This document shows, piece after piece, positions 28,288 through 37,526 of a stretch of 51,872 nucleotides of DNA. Numbering within the stretch: position 1 is the first letter of the stretch; each line of letters starts with the position of its first letter. The stretch is from contig CANRJV010000004.1 in assembly GCA_947631045.1 (NCBI GenBank), positions 1-51,872 on the forward strand, in the 5' to 3' direction. The notes beneath the pieces are model-generated. The model did not search any database, had not been told where the DNA came from, and saw only the letters and a list, made by a program, of their open reading frames with translations. Both the position numbers and the translations under genes were made by a program. Origin of the DNA: an uncultured Bacilli bacterium. Its GTDB lineage: Bacteria; Bacillota_I; Bacilli_A; RF39; UBA660.

Positions 28288-29880
28288 GTGCGAGTTAAAA
28301 GATTTATTGTAAGAAATAAAAAATGGTTTATCATTGGGAGTATTAGTATAGTTTTACTTACCGCGATTATTTTAGGGATTATCTTTTTAAACAAAAATAA
28401 AAGTTTAAAACAAGAAGAAGAACCTCATGTTGATGATAATAAACCTAAAGTAGTGGAAAACTTAAAGTATATGACAATTAAAATTAATCCAGAGTTAAAG
28501 TTAATTTTTCAAGAAAAATATGAATTATGTAATGATGGCGATAGTGATTTTATCTGTGGTGATATTGAAAATACTGTCCAAAATGTTGAGCTTTTAAATG
28601 ATGATGCCGTTAAAATTTATGAAAGTGTCCAATTTACCGGAATGAGTGTTGAGGATGCTTTAGTAAACATTTGTGATTTAGCCAAAGATAATAAAATAGA
28701 TTTTAATGTAATTGAAATCGAAACTGATAGTGAAAATATTAATAATACTAATATTATGGAATATTTAATTCTGCATTCTCAAAATACGATAAATTATACC
28801 TTATCATTTAAACATGTAGAAAATGTAGGGGAAGGAAATCCTATTGAAGTAGAAGGTACTAGTGAGGTAGTAGATGCCAAAACTTATAAAGTTACTTTTG
28901 ATAGTGCGGGTGGTAGTACTATAAATAGTCAAACTATTAAAGAAGGAAGTAAAGCCAAAGCTCCTCAAAATCCAACGAAAGAAGGATTTTCTTTTGTTGA
29001 ATGGGATTTAAATGGTAATAAATATAATTTTAATAATAAAATAACTAAAGATATTACTTTGGTTGCTAAATGGCAAGAGAGTCCAGTGAAAAATTCTGAA
29101 AAACCAACTAAAACTATTGAAAAAGTACCGGAAGTAATATTATTAGAAAATGTCAAAGAAGGTTTGGAGGCCAAAATTCAATATGATAAGAATATATTTA
29201 TAATTATGAAAAATGACGAAAGTATTCTTGCGAAGAAATTTTCCTCTAATGTTATTGTTTTTGCTGATTTAAGTGGTTATGATGTGGGTGATTATGAAGT
29301 ATCTTTACAAGTTAAAGATACGAATGATGGAACAGAATATACTTTAGAACCAGCGAAAGTTTCCATTAAGATAGAACCTAAAAAAGAAGTTTCTAATGTC
29401 TTTAATTTAAATGAAAATATTGCTTATTATGAATTATCAATGACTTGTTGGAATTATCTTTATATTAATCCAGTTTGTCTTAATAAAACCCTTAGTGAAT
29501 TAAAAGAACAAAATCCTGATTATGATAAAGGACTCGATGATTTAGTAAATGTTAAGGATGATACTGTAATTAATGAAAGAAATTTAAAGTATGCTTATTA
29601 TTTTCCTTCTTGTCATACTGATTCTATTCCTGATAATGTTCTTAATGAATTAAAAGTGTTACCTGGCAGTATAATAGATACCTTAGATGGGCCAAGGATT
29701 GAGTTTACCTATATTCATTTTAAAGAAGAAAAATATAATAAACTTATTCCGGAAATAAATTATCTAAAATATAGTTTAATTCCCGAAGGTGGCTGTGGTG
29801 GTAGTGGTGACTATGACCCTGACACAAATACTTTAACCGAAGAGGTTTGCGCTAAATATCATCTTACTTGTGAAAAATAA
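28288..29880 (+). CDS. membrane-anchored surface protein with InlB B-repeat (Listeria-Bacteroides repeat) domain
   Basis: N-terminal TM; YKVTFDSAGGSTINSQTIKEGSKAKAPQNPTKEGFSFVEWDLNGNKYNFNNKITKDITLVAKW; GTG start. Confidence 0.8.
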   Translation: MRVKRFIVRNKKWFIIGSISIVLLTAIILGIIFLNKNKSLKQEEEPHVDDNKPKVVENLKYMTIKINPELKLIFQEKYELCNDGDSDFICGDIENTVQNVELLNDDAVKIYESVQFTGMSVEDALVNICDLAKDNKIDFNVIEIETDSENINNTNIMEYLILHSQNTINYTLSFKHVENVGEGNPIEVEGTSEVVDAKTYKVTFDSAGGSTINSQTIKEGSKAKAPQNPTKEGFSFVEWDLNGNKYNFNNKITKDITLVAKWQESPVKNSEKPTKTIEKVPEVILLENVKEGLEAKIQYDKNIFIIMKNDESILAKKFSSNVIVFADLSGYDVGDYEVSLQVKDTNDGTEYTLEPAKVSIKIEPKKEVSNVFNLNENIAYYELSMTCWNYLYINPVCLNKTLSELKEQNPDYDKGLDDLVNVKDDTVINERNLKYAYYFPSCHTDSIPDNVLNELKVLPGSIIDTLDGPRIEFTYIHFKEEKYNKLIPEINYLKYSLIPEGGCGGSGDYDPDTNTLTEEVCAKYHLTCEK

Positions 29881-29887
29881 TAAATTT

Positions 29888-29911
29888 GGGGAAGTAATCT
29901 TCCTTTTTTAG
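29888..29911 (+). terminator. Rho-independent terminator
   Basis: GGGAAG-taat-CTTCCTTTTTT. Confidence 0.7.
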
Positions 29912-29937
29912 TTAATTTTAATTTTTTAACATAAAAT
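29911..29937 (+). promoter_or_regulatory. sigmaE-like promoter candidate upstream of sigK
   Basis: GTTAATT-12-CATAAAAT. Confidence 0.35.
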
Positions 29938-29956
29938 TAACTAGGGTGTTAGTTTT

Positions 29957-30652
29957 ATGTTTTTTAATTTAATAAATATTATTAAAGGAATGTTATTTTT
30001 TACGGGAAGTTATGGCAATAATGTGTTTCCACCACCATTATCAACGGAAGAAGAAGAAAAATATGTGGATTTAATGCTCGCGGGAGATAATAATGCTCGT
30101 AACATTTTAATTGAACGTAATCTTCGCTTAGTGGCCCACATTGTCAAAAAATTTGATAGTAAAAATGCCGATACTGATGATTTAATAAGTATAGGGACTA
30201 TTGGTTTAATTAAAGGGATTGATACTTATAAGAAAACTCCCAAAGTAAAGATAACCACGTATGCCGCAAGATGTATCCAAAACGAAATTTTAATGTTTTA
30301 TCGAAGTAATAAGAAAAATCAATTTACTGTTTCCTTAAATGATTCCATTGGTTATGATAAAGAAGGTAATGAAATCAATTTAGCTGATCTTTTAGAAGAT
30401 AAAAAAGAAGATATTTTAGATACTATTGAAATAAAAGATAATATTGCTCTTTTAAATAAATACTTAAATAAATTGAGTAAAAGAGAAAAAGAAATTATTA
30501 TCAAAAGATATGGTTTAAATAATGAAAAAGATTTAACACAAAAAGAAATAGCCAAAATGATGGGTATATCAAGAAGTTATGTTTCGAGAATTGAAAAAAG
30601 AGCTTTAACGAAAATTTTAAGAGAGTTTATCAAAAACAAAAATAATTTATAA
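29957..30652 (+). CDS. sigK: RNA polymerase sporulation sigma factor SigK (with pro-sequence)
   Basis: NNVFPPPLSTEEEEKYVDLMLAGDNNARNILIERNLRLVAHIVKKF..DLISIGTIGLIKGIDTYK...GISRSYVSRIEKRAL; hydrophobic N-terminal extension. Confidence 0.88.
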   Translation: MFFNLINIIKGMLFFTGSYGNNVFPPPLSTEEEEKYVDLMLAGDNNARNILIERNLRLVAHIVKKFDSKNADTDDLISIGTIGLIKGIDTYKKTPKVKITTYAARCIQNEILMFYRSNKKNQFTVSLNDSIGYDKEGNEINLADLLEDKKEDILDTIEIKDNIALLNKYLNKLSKREKEIIIKRYGLNNEKDLTQKEIAKMMGISRSYVSRIEKRALTKILREFIKNKNNL

Positions 30653-30655
30653 AAG

Positions 30656-30682
30656 ATTAGGGGTGCAAAACCCCTTTTTTTT
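30656..30682 (+). terminator. Rho-independent terminator
   Basis: AGGGGTGCAAAACCCCTTTTTTTT. Confidence 0.8.
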
Positions 30683-30710
30683 CGTTATAATATTAAATAG
30701 GTGGTATATT

Positions 30711-33266
30711 TTGAAAAAGGTAGTTTTAGTTGATGGGAATAATTTGTTATTTCGTTCTTATTTTGCAACAGCTTATTCCGGCTCTATTTTAAGAAATAGT
30801 AAAGGATTTCCGACAAACGCTTTATATGGTTTTGTGGGAATGATTAATAAAATTATAACGGAAGAAAATCCGGAATATATGGTGGTAGCTTTTGATATTG
30901 GGAAAAATTTTCGGAAAGAAAAATATGATTTTTATAAAGAGGGAAGGAATGCTACTCCGGATGATTTAAAGATGCAAATGCCCGCCGCAAGAAAAATTTT
31001 AGATGCGATGGGAATTGCTTATCGGGAACTAGCCCCATATGAGGCTGATGACATTATTGGGTCGATAGTAAAAAAAGCTGAAGAAGACCCGCAATATTAC
31101 TCTTTGATAGTTTCTAGTGATAAAGATTTGCTTCAATTAATTAGTTTTGAAACAGATATTAAACTTTTAAAACAAACGGGATTTATTCGCTATAATGAAG
31201 ATTCTTTTAAAAAAGATTATGGCATTGATCCCATTAAAATCATTGATTTAAAATCTTTAATGGGGGATTCTTCCGATAATATTCCGGGGGTTAAAGGTAT
31301 TGGGGAAAAGACAGCCTTAAAACTTTTACAAGAATATGGTTCTTTAGATGGTATTTACGAAAATATTGATAATATTAAGGGCAAGACACAAGAAAAATTA
31401 ATCGCCGATAAAGCAAATGCCTATATGAGTTATGAACTCGCTACTATCTATAGAGATGTACCTTTAGATATTGATTTTGAAGATTTTAAATATAATGGCC
31501 CTGATATTATTGAACTTAAAAAAGTTTATGAAGAATTAGAATTTTATTCCATGCTTAAAAATATGCCGGAGAAAAAAGAGAAACCGCAAGAAAATAAATA
31601 TATTATTTTAGATAACCTTGATAATTTAGAACTAGATTCTGAAGTGGCTTTTTATTTAGAAGTTAGTGATTTAAATTATCACAAAGGGAAAATTGTCGCT
31701 TTAAGTATCACTGATAAAAATAATACTTATTATATTCCTGCTAATTTAGCAAAAGCGGCTTTAGCTAAATTAAAGAATAAAAAAGTTTTGACTTATGATT
31801 TAAAAAAAGCTTTAGTTATTACGAAAGAAGATATTCCATGTGATTTTGATTTAATGGTAGCTTCCTACTTAGTTGATTATCCCGCTAGTGAAGATATTTC
31901 CAAATTAATGACTAGTCTAAATGAAAATGTTATCTCTTATGAAACTTTAAATAAAACTGATTTTGAAACTATCAAAGATGTTATAACTTTAAAAAGTAAA
32001 TTTATTTTTGAATATAGTCCTAAAATAAAAGAAATGGTTATAGAAGATGGTCAAGAAGATATTTTAAATAATATTGAAATGCCTTTAATTAGAGTTTTAG
32101 CTGAAATGGAAGAAAATGGTTTTAAATTTGAAGAAAGTGCTTTAGATGAAATGCGTAGAGAAGTTATTTACAACATTGAAAGAGTAAGTAACGATATATA
32201 TGATTTAAGTGGCGAAAAATTTAACATTTCAAGTCCTAAACAATTAGGAGACATTTTATTTGAAAAGATGCAAATTGGCAAAAGTAAAAAAATGAATCGA
32301 GGTTATAAAACGGATATTAAAACTTTACAAAAATATGTGAATGTTCATCCAATAGTTAATAAAGTATTTGAATATCGTAATTTAACTAAATTATTAAGTA
32401 CATATATTGAAGGCCTTCCCGAATATGTTTTACCTGATGGTAAAATTCATACCATTTTTAATCAAACATTAACAAGAACGGGGAGACTTTCCTCCATGGA
32501 ACCTAATTTACAAAATATTCCTGCCAGAGAGGAGTATGGCAAAAAGGTAAGAATGGCTTTTGTGCCTACCAATGATCTAATTTTAAGCGCCGATTATTCC
32601 CAAATTGAACTCCGAATTTTGGCTCATATTTCGGAATGTCAAGAATTAATTGATGCCTTTAATAATGATGAAGATATTCATACTAAAGTGGCGGCGGATA
32701 TTCATGGTATTCCCGAAAGTGAAGTTACCAAACACATGCGGAGTATGGCGAAAGCGGTTATCTTTGGGATTGTTTATGGCATAAGTGGTTTTGGCTTAGG
32801 CGAAAATTTAAATATTTCCAGGACAGAGGCTAATAAATTTATTGAAAAATATTATGAACTTTATCCAGGTGTCAAAAATTATATGACCAATATTGTTGCC
32901 TATGCTCATGAACATGGCTATGTTAAAACAATGTTTGGAAGAATGCGAAAAATAAATGAATTAAAAGATAGTAATTTTCGAACGAGAGCCATGGGGGAAA
33001 GAATGGCTATGAATACGCCAATTCAAGGTTCCAGTGCGGACATTATGAAAATGGCAATGATTAAAGTTGCTAATAAAATAAAAGAAAATAATTTAAAAAG
33101 TAAATTAATTTTGCAAGTTCATGATGAAATAATAATTGACGCTATCGAAGAAGAAGTGCCAAAATTAAAAGAAATATTATATGAAGCAATGGAGCATATT
33201 GTTAAGTTAAGTGTCCCATTAAAAATTGATATCAGTACCGGTATTAATTGGTATGATGCTAAATAG
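30711..33266 (+). CDS. polA: DNA polymerase I
   Basis: FEN domain (LVDGNNLLFRSYFA, SLMGDSSDNIPGVKGIGEKTALKLL), pol domain (RTGRLSSMEPNLQNIPAREEYGKKVR, SADYSQIELRILAH, LQVHDEII); TTG start 30711. Confidence 0.96.
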   Translation: MKKVVLVDGNNLLFRSYFATAYSGSILRNSKGFPTNALYGFVGMINKIITEENPEYMVVAFDIGKNFRKEKYDFYKEGRNATPDDLKMQMPAARKILDAMGIAYRELAPYEADDIIGSIVKKAEEDPQYYSLIVSSDKDLLQLISFETDIKLLKQTGFIRYNEDSFKKDYGIDPIKIIDLKSLMGDSSDNIPGVKGIGEKTALKLLQEYGSLDGIYENIDNIKGKTQEKLIADKANAYMSYELATIYRDVPLDIDFEDFKYNGPDIIELKKVYEELEFYSMLKNMPEKKEKPQENKYIILDNLDNLELDSEVAFYLEVSDLNYHKGKIVALSITDKNNTYYIPANLAKAALAKLKNKKVLTYDLKKALVITKEDIPCDFDLMVASYLVDYPASEDISKLMTSLNENVISYETLNKTDFETIKDVITLKSKFIFEYSPKIKEMVIEDGQEDILNNIEMPLIRVLAEMEENGFKFEESALDEMRREVIYNIERVSNDIYDLSGEKFNISSPKQLGDILFEKMQIGKSKKMNRGYKTDIKTLQKYVNVHPIVNKVFEYRNLTKLLSTYIEGLPEYVLPDGKIHTIFNQTLTRTGRLSSMEPNLQNIPAREEYGKKVRMAFVPTNDLILSADYSQIELRILAHISECQELIDAFNNDEDIHTKVAADIHGIPESEVTKHMRSMAKAVIFGIVYGISGFGLGENLNISRTEANKFIEKYYELYPGVKNYMTNIVAYAHEHGYVKTMFGRMRKINELKDSNFRTRAMGERMAMNTPIQGSSADIMKMAMIKVANKIKENNLKSKLILQVHDEIIIDAIEEEVPKLKEILYEAMEHIVKLSVPLKIDISTGINWYDAK

Positions 33267-33316
33267 ATTAGAATTTCTAATCTATTTTTTTATAATTGGA
33301 TTAATTAAGCCAAACT

Positions 33317-33380
33317 AAAAAAGACTGACCGCAGCCCCGGATATAAAATATCCTACATGCGCCACGACCAGCCCTTTTCT
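33317..33380 (-). ncRNA. candidate structured sRNA, copy 1
   Basis: Minus promoter TTGACA-17-TAAAAT; GGGCTGGTCGTGGC pairs with GCTGCGGTCAGTCU; inner hairpin GGATAT-ttt-ATATCC; U6 tail. Confidence 0.7.
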
Positions 33381-33433
33381 AATTTCATTTTATTATCTAA
33401 ATATCTCTTTGTCAACAAAAATATGCGGACATT
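33317..33433 (-). repeat. 117-bp direct repeat copy 1 (sRNA gene plus promoter)
   Basis: Near-identical to 34146-34263. Confidence 0.95.
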
Positions 33434-33493
33434 ATTGGAAAAAATAAAATTGCTAATTAAAAAAATAAAATACCTGTAAGTTACTAAATGTAT

Positions 33494-33516
33494 TACCAAT
33501 TATATAAGAATTGGTA
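33494..33516. promoter_or_regulatory. operator-like palindrome upstream of nuclease gene
   Basis: TACCAATT-N7-AATTGGTA perfect 8-bp arms. Confidence 0.4.
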
Positions 33517-33628
33517 AAAAAGTTGCAATTTTTATAAAAAACTTTCTTTTAAAAAAAGGAAATAAGCCTTTAGGTGACGAATAATAATAGTGAAAGGATA
33601 AAAACTAAAAGTTTTTAAATGCACTATT

Positions 33629-34147
33629 ATGATTAAAGTTAAAGAAAAAAATTACGAAGATATAACCAATATTTATGAAAAGAATTTAAAATTAAATAAA
33701 GGCCAGGTATATGATGCTAAATATTATGAACATCATGGTAAAAAATATTATGTTGATGGTAAAAAGGTCGTTTTAGATTATACTCCTAAAGAAAAAGAAG
33801 TAGGAATGTTTTTAGCAAAATTACTTAATAAAGATATTTATATGCTTCCAAGAATTAATGAACCCGAAAATATCCAAACTTCCGATTACATGGTAAAAGA
33901 TACAAATGAAAAATGGGATTTAAAAGAAATAAAAGGTAGTGGAAGTAGAAATATAGATAGTAAGATAAAATTAAATAAAGAACAAGCAAATAATTTTATA
34001 ATAGCTAATAGTAAGCAAAAAATTATAAATAAAGATTTAATTAAACAAGTAGAAAAAATATACGATAATCCTATTAGAAGAAAATGGCTAAAACAAATAA
34101 TATTAATAGAGAGAAATAAATTAATAAAAGCATATAAAAGAAAGTAA
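33629..34147 (+). CDS. orphan CdiA-C-terminal-like nuclease domain protein (putative toxin)
   Basis: EKEVGMFLAKLLNKDIYMLPRINEPENIQTSDYMVKDTNEKWDLKEIKGSGSRNIDSKIKLNKEQANNFIIAN; D...ExK core as in CdiA-CT/PD-(D/E)xK toxin domains. Confidence 0.65.
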   Translation: MIKVKEKNYEDITNIYEKNLKLNKGQVYDAKYYEHHGKKYYVDGKKVVLDYTPKEKEVGMFLAKLLNKDIYMLPRINEPENIQTSDYMVKDTNEKWDLKEIKGSGSRNIDSKIKLNKEQANNFIIANSKQKIINKDLIKQVEKIYDNPIRRKWLKQIILIERNKLIKAYKRK

Positions 34148-34210
34148 AAAAGGACCGACCGCAGCACCGGATATAAAATATCCTACATGCGCCACGACCA
34201 GCCCTTTTCT
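34146..34210 (-). ncRNA. candidate structured sRNA, copy 2
   Basis: Minus promoter TTGACA(34245-34240)-17-TAAAAT(34222-34217); GGGCTGGTCGTGGC/GCTGCGGTCGGTCC 14-bp stem; U6 tail overlaps the nuclease stop codon. Confidence 0.7.
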
Positions 34211-34263
34211 AATTTCATTTTATTATCTAAATATCTCTTTGTCAACAAAAATATGCGGACATT
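34146..34263 (-). repeat. direct repeat copy 2 (sRNA gene plus promoter)
   Basis: Near-identical to 33317-33433. Confidence 0.95.
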
Positions 34264-34332
34264 TTAAAAACAATAATAAACTAACTTTAAAGAAATCTTT
34301 AATCGTGATAAAATAAAGATGAAGGTGATGAT

Positions 34333-35151
34333 ATGCCAGAGCTAGCTGAAGTAGAAACGGTCAGAAATACTTTAAAGAAAAGAATATTGCATAAAAAAAT
34401 AGTTAATGTAAATATAATTTATGGTAAGATTATTGAAAATGATTTAGATGAATTTAAAAAAATTTTAATTAATAATGAATTTAATGATATTTTAAGAAAA
34501 GGAAAATGGCTGATTTTTGAACTTAATAATCATTATTTATTAAGCCATTTAAGAATGGAAGGTAAATATTTTATTAAAAATAGTGATGAAGAAATTGCTA
34601 AGCATGAACATATTATTATTTCCTTTGCTGATGGAACAGACTTAAGATATCATGATACACGGAAATTTGGTCGCATGAAATTAGTTAAAAAAGAAGATTT
34701 AGAGGCGACTATTGAAATAGCTAAACAAGGAAAAGAGCCTTTAGATGATACTTTAACTAGTGTTTATCTGCTAGAAAAATTTAAAGGTAAAAAATTACCA
34801 ATAAAAACAGTTTTACTAGATCAAGAAATCATCAGTGGTTTAGGAAATATTTATGCTAATGAAGTTTTATTTGCTTCTGGAATAAATCCTTTAAGAAGTG
34901 CTTCATCAATAACAAAAGATGAATGTGAAAAAATTATTTCATCTTCTAATAAAATAATTAAAAAAGCCATTGAAATGGGTGGGACTACCATTAAAAGTTA
35001 TACCTCAAGTTTAGGAGTAACAGGTCATTATCAAGATTATTTATGCGTTCATAAAAAAGAAGGAGAGGCTTGTCCTAAATGTGGTAAGCCTATTAAAAAA
35101 ATAAAAATAGGGGGTCGCAGCACGTATTATTGTGAAAATTGTCAAAAATAA
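34333..35151 (+). CDS. mutM: formamidopyrimidine-DNA glycosylase
   Basis: MPELAEVETVRNTL, YHDTRKFGRM, GLGNIYANEVLF, C-terminal CxxC zinc finger. Confidence 0.95.
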   Translation: MPELAEVETVRNTLKKRILHKKIVNVNIIYGKIIENDLDEFKKILINNEFNDILRKGKWLIFELNNHYLLSHLRMEGKYFIKNSDEEIAKHEHIIISFADGTDLRYHDTRKFGRMKLVKKEDLEATIEIAKQGKEPLDDTLTSVYLLEKFKGKKLPIKTVLLDQEIISGLGNIYANEVLFASGINPLRSASSITKDECEKIISSSNKIIKKAIEMGGTTIKSYTSSLGVTGHYQDYLCVHKKEGEACPKCGKPIKKIKIGGRSTYYCENCQK

Positions 35152-35163
35152 AGGAGACTTTGT

Positions 35164-36246
35164 ATGGACAAAATAATCAAAAATGTTTTACAGAAAATAA
35201 CTGATGCCAACTACGAAGCCTATGTGGTTGGTGGTTTTGTTCGGGATTATCTTTTAGGTATTAAGTCAACTGATGTGGATATCTGTACTAATGCTTTACC
35301 TAAAGACTTGCATAAGTTATTTCCTTTAAATAATAATTCTAATGATTATGGAGGCTTTAATTTAAAAGTTAAAAATTATAATATTGATATTACAACTTAT
35401 CGAAAAGAGATTACCTATGAAGGAAGAAAGCCAACGGAAATAGTTTATTTAAATGATTTAAAAGAAGATTTATTAAGACGAGATTTTACTATTAATGCTG
35501 TTTGTATGGATTTAAATGAAAAAATAATCGATCATTTAAATGGTGTAGATGATATTAACCAACATATCATTAAAATTATTGGTGATCCTTTAGTTAAAAT
35601 AAAAGAAGACCCTTTAAGAATTTTAAGAGCTATTCGTTTTGCCAGTGTTTTAAATTTTGATTTAGATACCGAATTATATACGACGATTAAAGAAAATTAT
35701 GAACTTGTTAATACTTTATCTAAGCAAAGAATTAAAGAAGAAATAACGAAAATTTTACTTCATAAAAATTTTAGAAAAGGTTTAAGTCTTTTAAATGATT
35801 TAGGAATCTTAAAATTATTAAATATTAGTTATCAAGAAATAAATTTTGTTAATGATATATGTGGTATGTGGGCCCAACTTGAATATCCTTCTAATTTTCC
35901 ATTTACAAAGCAAGAAATCAGAAATATAATAAACATTAGACAAATTATGGAAGATGGCAAGGTTGATAATCATACTTTATATACTTATGGTTTATATAAT
36001 TCTTTAGTGGCCTCTGATATCTTAAATATAAATAAAGATAATATTAATAAAATGTATCAAAAATTAGAAATAAAAAATGAAAAAGATTTAGATATATCAT
36101 CTGAAGAAATAATGGAAATATGTCAGATTGGGCCTTCTAAAGAGATTAAAGAAATTAAAAATGCAATAATTAATTTAATTTTAGAAGATAAATTAAAAAA
36201 TAATAAAAATGATATAAAAGAATATTTAAAAAGAAAAGAGATGTAA
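35164..36246 (+). CDS. cca: CCA tRNA nucleotidyltransferase
   Basis: AYVVGGFVRDYLLGIKSTDVDICTNA, LRRDFTINAVCMD, DPLRILRAIRFA. Confidence 0.93.
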   Translation: MDKIIKNVLQKITDANYEAYVVGGFVRDYLLGIKSTDVDICTNALPKDLHKLFPLNNNSNDYGGFNLKVKNYNIDITTYRKEITYEGRKPTEIVYLNDLKEDLLRRDFTINAVCMDLNEKIIDHLNGVDDINQHIIKIIGDPLVKIKEDPLRILRAIRFASVLNFDLDTELYTTIKENYELVNTLSKQRIKEEITKILLHKNFRKGLSLLNDLGILKLLNISYQEINFVNDICGMWAQLEYPSNFPFTKQEIRNIINIRQIMEDGKVDNHTLYTYGLYNSLVASDILNINKDNINKMYQKLEIKNEKDLDISSEEIMEICQIGPSKEIKEIKNAIINLILEDKLKNNKNDIKEYLKRKEM

Positions 36247-36248
36247 AA

Positions 36249-36881
36249 ATGAGTAATAACAAAAAATTTGTTGTCGAAGCTAATTTTATTGAAGAAGCAA
36301 TGCGCTTAAATTTATCTTTAAGTGAATTTTTGTTATTACTATATTTTGAAAATGCCGATGATGCTACTTTTGATTTAGAAAAAATATCTTCTAAGTTAAA
36401 AGTAGATTCTAATCTTATCTTAGAGGCTTTTAATAATTTAATTAGTAAAAAAATTATTAATTTAGAAAGTGATAAAGATTTAGTTGGAAAAAGATATGAT
36501 AAAGTATCCATGAATAATTTTTATCAAAAATTAGCTCTAGACCATCAAAAAGAAAACAAAGCTAAATTAGAAGAAAATATCTTTACGAAATTTGAAAGTG
36601 AATTTAGAAGACCTTTAACAGGAACCGAATTTGAAATAATTAAAGCTTGGCTTGAAAAAATGTATAGCGAAGAGTTAATTTTAAAAGCTTTAGAAGAAGC
36701 GGTTTATAATGGGGCAACTTCGATTAGATATATTGATACTATTTTATATGAATGGCATAAAAAAGGTTTTAAGACTAAAGAAGATGTGGATAATTATTTA
36801 AAAAATAGATATGAAAATAAAAAATTAGAAGAAAGTTTTATAATGGATTATAATTGGTTAGATGAAGATGAAAATAAGTAG
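36249..36881 (+). CDS. dnaD: DnaD domain replication initiation protein
   Basis: FESEFRRPLTGTEFEIIKAWLEKMYSEELILKALEEAVYNGATSIRYIDTILYEW; precedes nth as in B. subtilis. Confidence 0.9.
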   Translation: MSNNKKFVVEANFIEEAMRLNLSLSEFLLLLYFENADDATFDLEKISSKLKVDSNLILEAFNNLISKKIINLESDKDLVGKRYDKVSMNNFYQKLALDHQKENKAKLEENIFTKFESEFRRPLTGTEFEIIKAWLEKMYSEELILKALEEAVYNGATSIRYIDTILYEWHKKGFKTKEDVDNYLKNRYENKKLEESFIMDYNWLDEDENK

Positions 36882-37488
36882 TGAAGAAGTAGTAGAAAAA
36901 CTAGATAAATTAATTCCTAATCCAAGATGTGAACTCAATTATACTAAAGATTATGAATTATTAATGGCTACCATTTTATCCGCTCAAACTACTGATAAAA
37001 GAGTGAACATGGTAACCGAAGAATTATTTAAGTATAACTTAGAAGAGATATCTTCTTTAGATTTAAAGACTTTAGAAGATATTATTAGACCCGTAGGAAC
37101 TTATACGAGAAAAGCCATGTATATAAAAGAAGTAGCCACTCGACTTTTAAAAGAGAAAAAAGGAATAGTACCTAATGATAGAGAATATTTAGAGAGTCTT
37201 CCAGGAGTAGGAAGAAAGGTTGCTAATGTCGTAATTTCCAACCTATTTGATACTCCCGCTATTGCAGTTGACACGCATGTTTTTCGAGTTTCTAAAAGGT
37301 TAGAACTTACTAAGGATAGTGATGATGTTTTTAAGGTAGAACAGAAATTAATGAAGCAATTTCCTAAGGATAAATGGAGTAGATTGCATCATCAATTAGT
37401 TTTGTTTGGTAGATATACTTGTAAGAGCAAAAATCCTGATTGTCTAAATTGTCCTTTTAATGATAAGTGTAAATCAAAAAAAATTTAA
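36862..37488 (+). CDS. nth: endonuclease III
   Basis: LSAQTTDKRVN, LPGVGRKVANVVI, VDTHVFRVSKRL, CxxxxxxCxxCPxxxxC cluster. Confidence 0.96.
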   Translation: MKMKISSEEVVEKLDKLIPNPRCELNYTKDYELLMATILSAQTTDKRVNMVTEELFKYNLEEISSLDLKTLEDIIRPVGTYTRKAMYIKEVATRLLKEKKGIVPNDREYLESLPGVGRKVANVVISNLFDTPAIAVDTHVFRVSKRLELTKDSDDVFKVEQKLMKQFPKDKWSRLHHQLVLFGRYTCKSKNPDCLNCPFNDKCKSKKI

Positions 37489-37526
37489 TATTGTCGAATT
37501 AATTAAAACTATATTAAAATAAAATT

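Noticed and set aside
33886-34167. 93-aa hydrophobic minus ORF opposite the nuclease gene (possible antitoxin)
   Set aside because: Antisense of an AT-rich Lys-rich gene gives artefactual Phe/Leu/Ile-rich frames; no convincing RBS, and its start overlaps the sRNA terminator.
33317-34263. CRISPR or transposon explanation for the two 117-bp repeats
   Set aside because: Only two long copies, each a promoter-plus-terminator unit; no cas, transposase or terminal inverted repeats.
33629-34263. Type III toxin-antitoxin (RNA repeats plus toxin)
   Set aside because: The repeat RNAs are on the opposite strand and are single, non-tandem units; does not match the known type III layout, so only an RNA-linked cassette is proposed.
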